Shown: positions 1 through 5,943 of the stretch, piece by piece
Position numbering within the stretch: position 1 is the stretch's first letter
How the letters are laid out: every line of letters starts with the position of its first letter
Assembly (NCBI GenBank): GCA_016932295.1
Contig: JAFGDC010000536.1
Span: forward strand, 1 to 5,943
Length of the DNA stretch: 5,943 nt
Direction of reading: 5' to 3'
DNA from: a candidate division CSSED10-310 bacterium
Lineage (GTDB): Bacteria; CSSED10-310; JAFGDC01
Made by a program: the position numbers and the translations under genes
Notes under the pieces: generated by a model
What the model was told of the DNA's origin: nothing
The model's input: the letters and a program-made list of their open reading frames with translations, nothing else
The model's database searches: none

Positions 1-3000
1 CAACGAACGTCTTCCCGTTCCGCGCATGAGCCGCCAAGCCGTCCCGCGGCAGCGCCGAAACGGATACCTCTCCGCCTGGCAGGACAATCAGCATCGTACC
101 GATGGGTAGTGACGGCAGGCGAGTAGTGATCGCCCCCAGTTCCGGTGTTCCCTCGTAGGGCACGCGCCCGGCCAGGGAGATCCGGTGTAACCCCTTGCCC
201 ACCAAGGCGATCTCCATGCTTTCTGGACCGCTCTTCACCACGTCTCGATCACCATCCGCTGCCACCCCGAGGCCGCGCCAGGCGGGCCAGGTGATGGTGA
301 CCCAGTCATCCACGAGCACATCGACCACCACCTGGCCGCTAATCGCCAGGTGATTGCCCGTTACTTCCCCCTCGATCCGGGCGCTGACCATCCCATATCC
401 AACGGGCGGCTCCACTGCCGGAGCCAGGTCAGGATGCGCCATGCGCCACAATGATTCGAAGTCCGCCTCCGGCAGGAACACCCTGTCATCGTCCCGCACA
501 TGCGCCGGCGGCGCGCCTTCATAAGGAACATACAGCGTACCACCGGCATGGGCCATGCCTGCCGAAAGGCAACCGGCAAGGAGCACGAGCGCGGCCACAC
601 CCCGTTTCCGGCGGGACGCCAGGCGCATGCCGAGCCATGTGGCGACGAGCGCCGCTACCGCAAGGACGCCGCTGTTGAGATATCCCATCATGTAAACCGG
701 CCGCAGGACCGAGATGAACACCAACAGGACGAACATAAGGAGGCAGTAACTGCGACGCGATATACCACCTCGCGACGGCAGCACGAGACCGGAAAGGTAC
801 ATGGTGAGAAATGAGAACACACACAGTATCCGGTCGGCGAATGGCGAGAAACTGATCAGTCCCGCCGTCCCCTTGTTTACTATTAAATCTTTTATAATCA
901 ATTTGTTGTCAGATTTCTCCAGATCGATCCTGAGAGAACTCAAACCCTTGCGTTGGATTTCGCCGCCTGAGATTTTGGCAACCTGCGCCAGGTCATCGGC
1001 GGCACGAGCCTGAACGGTGTGGCTGGCCTTTCCGCCGCCGGTGGTACCAGCGACGAAACCATCCGGAACATCACCGACCAACTCCTCTCCGGCGTCCGAT
1101 GACTTGTCCATCCGCATTGCCGGAGCCGGAGCCACGGCCAGTTCCATGTCATATTCCTCCCGGCGGTCGTACCCACGCCCGGCATCGGTACTTTTAAAGT
1201 TCCCGTACCCGCCGCTGCGATAGTCCAAACCAAACTTACGGCGAATGTCCTCGGGCTCACTCATGGAACTCATTCGCGAGCGCAACAGGGTGGCGGGTTG
1301 AAACAGGCCTTTTACGACCTCGAGCAACATCCGATAGGCGGTGAGAACCAGCGAATGCTTGTAAAAACCGGGACACCTGCCGCCGGTCTCGATCCCCATG
1401 GGTGTGGTCACATGCGTACGGCGTTCCGGCGGCATATAAAGCGTCCACATATCAGCAAGGACCGGCGCATCGAACGCCGGTGGCCGCCAGCGCCGCCACC
1501 AGGTGGAATCGGCGACGGCTGCGTAGACGAACTGGACTGACACACGCCGCCCCTGCTCACCGCGCAGGGGCACCAGGACCTTCGCACCGCTTCGGACCGG
1601 CCTGACTCCCTCGCCGTCAACCACCGCCGACCACAGGTCATACGATTCGGGCAGCGTGAAGCGCAAATACTGCTCGCCGTTATTTATCAGAGTCAGGCTG
1701 GCGCTGCTGATTTCAGATCCGGAGCCGGCGATCACCGTTTCCATGTCCAGAGAGGTGATCAGCAGCGGTTCTCCCTGGTATACATCGTAGGAACTCACTG
1801 CAATATGCAAGCGGGGATGGGTATCGACCGATTTATAGGCATAGATGATCCTGTTTTCAGGAACATAGCGCGAGACAGGAATCGTCGCACTGTCGATCTC
1901 TCTGAGATCCACTGGTTCAGAGGTGATTTCCAATTCATCATGGCCCTCGATCCCGACATAATGAACCAATTCAGGCGCATCCGGTACACGAGGCAGGAGG
2001 ATATCCGGCATATCATCTCCTTCCCTCGTGCGCGTGTAGCGTATCTCCAGGGTAAAGGTGCCTGACAGCCTGTCCTGGAATTCGAGGCGCCAGGTATCCA
2101 GATCCTCCCCCTCAGTGAGCAGCAACCGCTCACGAATCATCGGACCATCGAGCTGCAGTCCGTCGCCAAGCCGCCCGGGGAGTTCCAGGTTTATCCCGTC
2201 AATACCGGCGCCGGTCACATCGATCCGCAATGAAGCGTGGAACGTATACCCCAGTCGGCCAGGGGTGATATACGAAACCACCGTACCGGTCAGCATGGTG
2301 GGAGCGGGACCATACACGAGGTGCAGGCGCCAGTCAGGATCGATGACCTGATAGAAGAGTCCTTGGGTGTAACGCTCGCCACCGGCGCCGGGAACCGCCG
2401 CCACCGGTGAGGCGAACAACCCCTCCGCTATACGCGCCGCAAGCGTGAGATCTCCGCTGCTGTATACATCGAGTGTACCCTCGAACCGAGCTATCTCGCG
2501 CGGCGCCAATCCCCGCAGTGCCAGCTCCCCACCCGGCGGTTCCCGGCATTCGCCATGGATACACAGACTCAGCCGGCTGCTTCGTAAATCCGGAGGGACA
2601 TGCACCGACAATTCGCCATCTCCAATCGTGTAATCAATCCGCCGGCGCGAAGCCCCCACTCCGGCGGTGACACTCTGCACCTCGCTGCCATCCCCCAGCG
2701 GCACATGCACCACGGCGGGCACTTCCGCGACGGCGCTCATCAGCCATTCGGAGGTAAACACGATGCCATATTCATTGAGGTAATAGGTAATCGCACCGTG
2801 ACCAGTCAAGCGGTTGACCACCGGCCGAATGGACACGTCGAGAGGAACTCCCCCGCTCAGCCTCACCATTCCAAACTGCATATCCGGCAATGGATCAGTG
2901 GGTTGCCAGGCAGGTGAGTCCAGGGGAAAAACCTCGCATTGACGGCCGGAGCCATATACCGTGAAGGCCAGTCTCGCCGCCGGTTCCACGCTGAATCCGT

Positions 3001-3976
3001 CGATGCGTATGGTGAGCGGCGGTGGAGCGGTGGTCCTCGCCAGAGCGATCTCAATCCGCCCCGTCCGCCGCAGCGGCGTGGCGAAGCGCAGATTCAGCCG
3101 GTCGCCCGCAACGGTGACGCCGCTCAGATCGGGATGACGCGCTTCATGGAAGTCGAATCCCACCGGCAGCCCCACCGCCACCGCGGCCGGGCCGAGAGAG
3201 GGACAGTGGTAGTCCAGGACCAGGTCCGCCCGCACCGCATCCTCTCCGGCAGTCAACAACAGTGCCGCGGTGAACGCCGGATCGGCCCGTCGAATGCCTC
3301 CCGACCCTTCCTTCCGCCAGGTGATGAGGTACGAACCAGGCGCCGGTTCACAAAGCAGTGACTCCTGGAAAACAAGCGGTTCAATCCCGGCTCCCTCACG
3401 GTCGCATGTGAATGACACGGACGGTGGACTGATCAATTCCAGTGATCGGATGGGCAGATCGGGCAGCAGCACCTTCACCACGCCCTGGAGAAGTCGCGCA
3501 CTATCATGTTTGGCTTTTATGTACAGTATAGTATCTGAACGGCTCCGGACCAGGAGGCACGGTTTGTCCGCCGCCATCACAAAACGAGCCGGCGCATCCT
3601 CCCAGGCCGCCTCCGTGAAGAAAAACGGTAACTCCGGCAGGAACAACAGAGAAGGAAACGGGCCGGGGTGATTGATCCCGAGCCACGCCTCCATGGTCAG
3701 GTCGTCGCGGGTAGCGGAGACCTTCACCCGGCATGCATTGAATGCCTTTTCCACCGGCGGAGGAGGCACCACGGGAAGCGGCGGCTGAACCCCGTGAGCG
3801 CGGCGCCATAACTCCCTGTATTCACCGTACGTGAGATAGATGCCCTGGCCATCCTGGAGAACGGCAGCCATCCCGGTTTCCGGCAGAATGATCGTGCGAT
3901 GCTCCGGCAGGTCATCCGCCATCGCCCCTCCGGCCAGCATCGACAGCACCAGGAGCGCCGCTATGCGCCGTTCCAT
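1..3976 (-). CDS. Giant two-unit secreted/membrane protein B, 3' end outside the window
   Basis: I do not recognise the family. The frame starts at ATG 3976 and stays open through 1325 codons to the left edge with no stop. The start is supported by a GGAGGTG site just upstream and by a signal peptide beginning at once (residues 1-20, cut after AMA). In order: signature motif (28-65) ending LWRRAH, proline-rich linker (about 64-75), several beta-rich modules (about 75-820), a conserved LY-M-P strand region, a low-complexity linker (902-1010), three transmembrane helices (1049-1119), a second signal-like hydrophobic segment (1117-1144), and a second signature motif (1147-1186) ending LWRMAH, followed by another copy of the first beta module. 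The first unit is a paralogue of the upstream gene. I infer a membrane-tethered protein with two large extracytoplasmic parts. No catalytic motif is visible. Open frame: near certain. Function: unknown. Confidence 0.93.
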   Translation of the reverse strand, partial: MERRIAALLVLSMLAGGAMADDLPEHRTIILPETGMAAVLQDGQGIYLTYGEYRELWRRAHGVQPPLPVVPPPPVEKAFNACRVKVSATRDDLTMEAWLGINHPGPFPSLLFLPELPFFFTEAAWEDAPARFVMAADKPCLLVRSRSDTILYIKAKHDSARLLQGVVKVLLPDLPIRSLELISPPSVSFTCDREGAGIEPLVFQESLLCEPAPGSYLITWRKEGSGGIRRADPAFTAALLLTAGEDAVRADLVLDYHCPSLGPAAVAVGLPVGFDFHEARHPDLSGVTVAGDRLNLRFATPLRRTGRIEIALARTTAPPPLTIRIDGFSVEPAARLAFTVYGSGRQCEVFPLDSPAWQPTDPLPDMQFGMVRLSGGVPLDVSIRPVVNRLTGHGAITYYLNEYGIVFTSEWLMSAVAEVPAVVHVPLGDGSEVQSVTAGVGASRRRIDYTIGDGELSVHVPPDLRSSRLSLCIHGECREPPGGELALRGLAPREIARFEGTLDVYSSGDLTLAARIAEGLFASPVAAVPGAGGERYTQGLFYQVIDPDWRLHLVYGPAPTMLTGTVVSYITPGRLGYTFHASLRIDVTGAGIDGINLELPGRLGDGLQLDGPMIRERLLLTEGEDLDTWRLEFQDRLSGTFTLEIRYTRTREGDDMPDILLPRVPDAPELVHYVGIEGHDELEITSEPVDLREIDSATIPVSRYVPENRIIYAYKSVDTHPRLHIAVSSYDVYQGEPLLITSLDMETVIAGSGSEISSASLTLINNGEQYLRFTLPESYDLWSAVVDGEGVRPVRSGAKVLVPLRGEQGRRVSVQFVYAAVADSTWWRRWRPPAFDAPVLADMWTLYMPPERRTHVTTPMGIETGGRCPGFYKHSLVLTAYRMLLEVVKGLFQPATLLRSRMSSMSEPEDIRRKFGLDYRSGGYGNFKSTDAGRGYDRREEYDMELAVAPAPAMRMDKSSDAGEELVGDVPDGFVAGTTGGGKASHTVQARAADDLAQVAKISGGEIQRKGLSSLRIDLEKSDNKLIIKDLIVNKGTAGLISFSPFADRILCVFSFLTMYLSGLVLPSRGGISRRSYCLLMFVLLVFISVLRPVYMMGYLNSGVLAVAALVATWLGMRLASRRKRGVAALVLLAGCLSAGMAHAGGTLYVPYEGAPPAHVRDDDRVFLPEADFESLWRMAHPDLAPAVEPPVGYGMVSARIEGEVTGNHLAISGQVVVDVLVDDWVTITWPAWRGLGVAADGDRDVVKSGPESMEIALVGKGLHRISLAGRVPYEGTPELGAITTRLPSLPIGTMLIVLPGGEVSVSALPRDGLAAHARNGKTFV
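77..538 (-). repeat. Unit N-terminal module, copy 2 (start of unit B2)
   Basis: Residues about 1147-1300 of protein B. It starts with TLYVPYEG, continues with VFLPEADFESLWRMAH and a short proline-containing linker, then beta-rich sequence reaching LPSLPIG (1287-1293). It matches the N-terminus of the mature protein in motif order and spacing, so a second complete unit probably begins here and continues past the left edge. Confidence 0.75.
545..628 (-). other. Internal signal-peptide-like segment joining units B1 and B2
   Basis: Residues 1117-1144 look like a complete export signal: MRLASRRKRG as basic region, VAALVLLAGCLSAG as hydrophobic core and AHA as a possible signal peptidase I box before GG. 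LAGC also fits a lipobox. It lies in frame inside the larger protein. No GGAGG-like site precedes the ATG at 628, so separate initiation is not supported. It may act as a fourth helix returning the chain to the outside, or it may be cleaved. Confidence 0.75.
620..832 (-). other. Three-helix membrane bundle ending unit B1
   Basis: Hydrophobic segments lie at residues about 1049-1067, 1077-1091 and 1100-1119. The loop SRGGISRRS and the basic cluster SRRKR after the third helix should be cytoplasmic, giving the same topology as the anchor of protein A. Here the chain continues into another hydrophobic segment instead of stopping. Confidence 0.82.
947..1273 (-). other. Low-complexity linker in unit B1
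   Basis: Residues about 902-1010 are rich in glycine, serine and charged residues, with stretches such as YRSGGYGNF, AVAPAPAM and GTTGGGK and few hydrophobic runs. It is probably disordered. Protein A has a much shorter, different segment at the matching place before its helices, so this is an insertion specific to B1. Confidence 0.6.
1523..1972 (-). repeat. Beta-rich module in unit B1, downstream copy
   Basis: Residues about 669-818. It begins ELVHYVGIEG and ends with the core NNGEQYLRFTLPES (765-778), VVDGEGVRP (785-793) and VLVPL (800-804) before a tyrosine. The same core occurs in protein A: SKGRQYVAVKLPGS, VMVNGEEVRP and TLIPL. The next region also matches, with PAFDAPV and WTLYMPP in B against PSFDGIPL and VVELYLP in A. 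This is the best evidence that A and B1 are paralogues. Confidence 0.75.
2033..2344 (-). repeat. Beta-rich module in unit B1, upstream copy
   Basis: Residues about 545-648. A hydrophobic-alternating stretch (WRLHLVYG) is followed by a strand-turn-strand region, then AGIDGINLELP (590-600), LDGPMIRE, WRLEFQ and a closing strand before a conserved tyrosine (647). The second half aligns with protein A near 5350-5170, where AGMDRFKIQLP, VEIEGRDLKE and VWEVIMQESFTGT occur in the same order. The outer boundaries are approximate. Confidence 0.65.
3437..3895 (-). repeat. Unit N-terminal module, copy 1 (signature motif plus first beta module)
   Basis: Residues about 28-180 of protein B. A strand-like ILPETG is followed by IYLTYGEYRELWRRAH and a proline-rich stretch, then beta-rich sequence ending near LLPDLPIRSL (170-179). 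The second copy lies after the internal signal-like segment: VPYEG matches LPETG, LWRMAH matches LWRRAH, and LPSLPIG matches LPDLPIR. The distance from the signal cleavage point to the LP-LPI motif is also similar, about 151 against 143 residues. The repeat is visible at protein level only. Confidence 0.75.
3917..3976 (-). other. N-terminal signal peptide of protein B
   Basis: Residues 1-20 have a short basic start (MERR), a hydrophobic core (IAALLVLSMLAGG) and an AMA cleavage box followed by DD. This is a textbook Sec signal peptide for signal peptidase I, placing the following region outside the cytoplasm. Confidence 0.88.
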
Positions 3977-3977
3977 G

Positions 3978-5943
3978 TTACACCTCCGTGGATTGTTGAT
4001 CATCCTCACCGGATGACTCCTCATCCACCGGCTCGAGGTTCTTTTCCCATTCGTACAATGAGGTCTCTTCAGGTGAACCGACGGTGGCGCGGCGACGCGG
4101 CACACGGCGCCAGATGCGGTGATGCACCGCGGCCAGAACCAGGGCGGCGGCGAACACCCACCAGAGAATACCGCGGTAAAACGCGGACACCACCACCATA
4201 AGCAACACCGCCGCACCCGCGAGACCGGTGTAGAACAGCCGGCGGTCGAATCCCAGTCGCACGGGCAGCCAGATACCCAGCGCGAGGGGCAGGAGGAGCG
4301 CGGCCAGTTTCAACGCCAGAAATGAATGCCTGCCCATGAAGAAGAACCACAGGGTTCCCGGCGAGTGTAACTTTTCAAATTCGTACCGTCGGCCCTGCTT
4401 CACCAGCAACTCCGCCAGCTTGGCCTGCATACCGGAGCGCTCATTCACGGGCACGTTACTCTCCCAGCGCTTCCCAAACAACTGGTCGTAGATTAAAAGA
4501 CGATCCATGTCACCACCCGGTGGGAAGTAGACGAACCTGGTGGGGAGATACAATTCCACGACCACACGCTGCAATGGGATACCATCGAAGGATGGGGTAT
4601 CAATCCCGAACCAGCCGAGAAAGTTCATGGCTCGACCCATGGAGAATTCGTACAGCAGTTCCACTGCCAGCATCCGCTCGTCCCCGAAACTGTTGGCCAG
4701 GGGTATCAGGGTCATTTCATCACTCGGACGCAACGACGGTCGCACCTCTTCCCCGTTCACCATCACCTCGTACAGCGTGGCGCTCCCGGGCAATTTCACG
4801 GCCACATACTGCCGGCCCTTGCTATGCAGCAGGATGCGAAGATGGGATACAGCGGTGCGTTCTTTTGACAGGACCAGCGTCTGATGCATACTGTAGGCAA
4901 TGGTGGTGACCAGATCCTCGAGTTCATGCCGGGCTGTTGTCAGGACCAGCTTGAATGGATGCTTCACGTATTTCCAGCAGAGAATGACGGAATCCCCCCG
5001 GTACGCCTCGGGCACCTGCGCCGGATCATATGGCTCAAGATTTTCAGCCAATGCTGATATTTCAATATTTTCTCCTTTTGATATCAAGAGATACCCGATT
5101 TCCCTGGTAGCATCGAGAACCTGCGGGTGAGCGGTTGTGACGTCATTCGTGCCTTTTCCGCCGGACAACTTCTGATCATAACTCACCTGTATGTCACGAG
5201 TGCCGGTGAAACTCTCCTGCATGATCACTTCCCAGACCACGTGCTGCTCATCGCGGCTTATCACGGCCTTCTCCTTGAGATCTCGACCCTCGATCTCCAC
5301 CGACTCGGCCACCGAGACGGGCAGTTGGATCTTGAATCGATCCATGCCGGCAAATTGCACGGATAATTGAACATCATTGCGGACGCGCACCAGGTCCTGT
5401 TCGATGGAGACATGACTGTACACTGTTGCTGTCAGACGTGAAGATCTGGACTGCACGCCGATCCGCAGGGCGATGGGGGAACGGCTGTAACGGTAGGCGA
5501 TCACGCCGAAGGCGGCGGTTATCTTGCCCTCGCGGCGCAGCAGATCCAGGCTCACCGGCAGCAATCCCTCCTGAGCCAGGGTCTGCAACTTGAAGCGATC
5601 GATGCTGTCAATCACCACCACGCCGCGCTCCCGTTGAGCCTCCGCCAGGCGCGCCAAAGGCATGACATACTCCGCGGCATCTTCCACCCGCGGCAGCCGC
5701 GCCTTTATCGTGAATGACACGCTTCCAATCACCGCCGAGGTGAACTCCACCAGCACCCGCACCCCATCAGCGTTCGATTCGACCCGATAATCGCTGACCG
5801 CGGCAGCCGGCTCGACCGCCAGCACATCCATGCCAGCCGGCAGCCGCACGCCGGTGGAAAACAGGGGCGCATCACTCACCATGAGTGAACAATCGTACCA
5901 GCCTTCGATCCATTCCTCGTGTATCCCGATTTTATGAACCAGA
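3978..5943 (-). CDS. Membrane-anchored beta-repeat protein A, 5' end outside the window
   Basis: The frame ends at TAA 3980-3978 and is open to the right edge. An ATG at 5882 exists, but 20 further codons upstream are open and read as ordinary protein (for example EEWIEGWYDCSL), so the real start lies beyond the window; 654 residues are visible. The protein has a beta-rich N-terminal part with two copies of a module of about 150 residues (5627-5163 and 5102-4647). A strand-rich region with VVELYLPTRF follows (about 4565-4530), then three transmembrane helices (4325-4119) and a tail that is first basic (RRVPRRR) and then acidic (EESSGEDD). Only one cysteine lies in the repeats. It is the paralogue of the first unit of the downstream gene and shares an operon with it. 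No enzyme motif is visible. I infer an extracytoplasmic beta-module protein held in the inner membrane; function unknown. Confidence 0.93.
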   Translation of the reverse strand, partial: LVHKIGIHEEWIEGWYDCSLMVSDAPLFSTGVRLPAGMDVLAVEPAAAVSDYRVESNADGVRVLVEFTSAVIGSVSFTIKARLPRVEDAAEYVMPLARLAEAQRERGVVVIDSIDRFKLQTLAQEGLLPVSLDLLRREGKITAAFGVIAYRYSRSPIALRIGVQSRSSRLTATVYSHVSIEQDLVRVRNDVQLSVQFAGMDRFKIQLPVSVAESVEIEGRDLKEKAVISRDEQHVVWEVIMQESFTGTRDIQVSYDQKLSGGKGTNDVTTAHPQVLDATREIGYLLISKGENIEISALAENLEPYDPAQVPEAYRGDSVILCWKYVKHPFKLVLTTARHELEDLVTTIAYSMHQTLVLSKERTAVSHLRILLHSKGRQYVAVKLPGSATLYEVMVNGEEVRPSLRPSDEMTLIPLANSFGDERMLAVELLYEFSMGRAMNFLGWFGIDTPSFDGIPLQRVVVELYLPTRFVYFPPGGDMDRLLIYDQLFGKRWESNVPVNERSGMQAKLAELLVKQGRRYEFEKLHSPGTLWFFFMGRHSFLALKLAALLLPLALGIWLPVRLGFDRRLFYTGLAGAAVLLMVVVSAFYRGILWWVFAAALVLAAVHHRIWRRVPRRRATVGSPEETSLYEWEKNLEPVDEESSGEDDQQSTEV
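3981..3987 (-). promoter_or_regulatory. Strong ribosome binding site of protein B, inside the end of gene A
   Basis: GGAGGTG lies just before the TAA of gene A, and the arrangement reads GGAGGTG-TAAC-ATG. The GGAGG core is 6 bases from the ATG. This decides the start of gene B. With only one base between the stop and the start, translation of B is probably coupled to that of A, and both should lie on one transcript. Confidence 0.9.
4119..4325 (-). other. Three-helix membrane anchor of protein A
   Basis: Three hydrophobic segments lie at about 4325-4260, 4238-4176 and 4169-4119. The loop after the first holds RLGFDRR and the tail after the third holds WRRVPRRR, so by the positive-inside rule both lie in the cytoplasm and the beta modules lie outside. 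The last 22 or so residues are acidic and polar. Confidence 0.85.
4647..5102 (-). repeat. Beta-rich module in protein A, copy 2
   Basis: It begins with EIGYLLISKG and continues through ENLEPYDPAQVP, CWKYVKHP, TIAYSMHQTL and SKGRQYVAVKLPGS to VNGEEVRP, TLIPL and the final ELLYE. It follows copy 1 after a short linker containing GGKG. It is closer to the downstream module of protein B than to copy 1 of its own protein, which suggests that the two modules existed before the genes were duplicated. Confidence 0.65.
5163..5627 (-). repeat. Beta-rich module in protein A, copy 1
   Basis: It begins with RGVVVIDS and continues through EGLLPVSLDLL, FGVIAYRYSRSP and TVYSHVSIEQDL to AGMDRFKIQLPVS, ending at a strand before VSYDQ. 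The motif order (small hydrophobic start, LP, aromatic pair before a proline, YS, LP followed by a glycine turn, final tyrosine) repeats in the next 150 residues. The similarity is in pattern, with limited identity. Confidence 0.6.

Noticed and set aside
626..628. ATG at 628 as the start of a separate gene
   Set aside because: It would give a perfect signal peptide, but no Shine-Dalgarno-like sequence precedes it and no stop codon ends the upstream frame. I kept it as part of protein B while noting the possible fusion history.
500..824. Short open frames on both strands between 500 and 824
   Set aside because: They overlap the membrane bundle and internal signal of protein B in other frames. 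The frame of B here gives clear hydrophobic helices with sensible charges, while the others give arginine-rich nonsense.
545..832. Frameshift or sequencing error at the B1/B2 junction
   Set aside because: Motifs on both sides stay in one frame with no phase change. A substitution that removed a stop cannot be excluded from sequence alone, so it is listed as a check rather than as an error.
874..925. Internal promoter in the AT-rich patch
   Set aside because: On the minus strand CTGACA resembles a -35 box and TTTAAT a -10 box, but the spacing of 19 is poor and the chance of such matches in AT-rich DNA is high. No translation start signal follows.
2939..3671. Plus-strand open frames of 133-140 codons (2939-3361 and 3270-3671)
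   Set aside because: They are antisense to the long minus-strand frame, arginine- and proline-rich with no domain, signal or ribosome site. They look like shadows of a GC-rich gene.
3504..3915. Minus-strand frames of 101 and 63 codons in other phases
   Set aside because: They overlap the start of protein B, whose own frame has the ribosome site and signal peptide. The competing translations lack both.
5880..5882. ATG at 5882 as the start of protein A
   Set aside because: The frame continues upstream without a stop to the window edge and reads as normal protein. There is no good ribosome site, and the module structure suggests a missing N-terminal part with its own signal peptide.

Overview
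The window is coding on the minus strand from end to end. It holds parts of two very large secreted or membrane-anchored proteins and nothing else I can support. There is no tRNA, rRNA, insertion sequence, CRISPR array, recognisable enzyme or long intergenic gap. The base composition is fairly GC-rich. The signal peptides, the large beta-rich extracytoplasmic regions and the strong GGAGG ribosome binding site point to a bacterium, probably Gram-negative. Large repetitive proteins of this look are, from memory, more usual in environmental phyla such as the PVC group or candidate phyla than in model organisms, but I cannot name a taxon.

Layout in transcription order, right to left. (1) Protein A, 5943 to 3978, lacks its 5' end in this window. 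It has at least two repeated beta-rich modules, then three transmembrane helices, then a basic and finally acidic cytoplasmic tail. (2) One base after its stop codon, protein B starts at 3976 with a strong ribosome binding site and a good signal peptide. Its frame then stays open for all 1325 codons to the left edge. Because it has no stop codon here, it is easily missed by ORF listing that requires both ends.

Protein B reads as two units joined in frame. Unit B1 (residues 1 to about 1119) has a signal peptide, an N-terminal signature motif ending in LWRRAH, a chain of beta-rich modules, a low-complexity linker and three transmembrane helices. Straight after this comes a second signal-peptide-like segment (residues 1117-1144, containing LAGC and AHA) and a second copy of the signature motif ending in LWRMAH. 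This begins unit B2, which runs out of the window. A and B1 align by eye over about 250 residues before the transmembrane bundle, and both end in three helices. The simplest reading is an operon of tandemly duplicated units, with B made by loss of the stop codon between two of them.

Function is unknown. The predicted topology puts the beta modules outside the cytoplasm, tethered by the helices, so a structural, adhesive or envelope-assembly role is possible, but nothing in the sequence proves it. All homology statements rest on manual translation and by-eye alignment.
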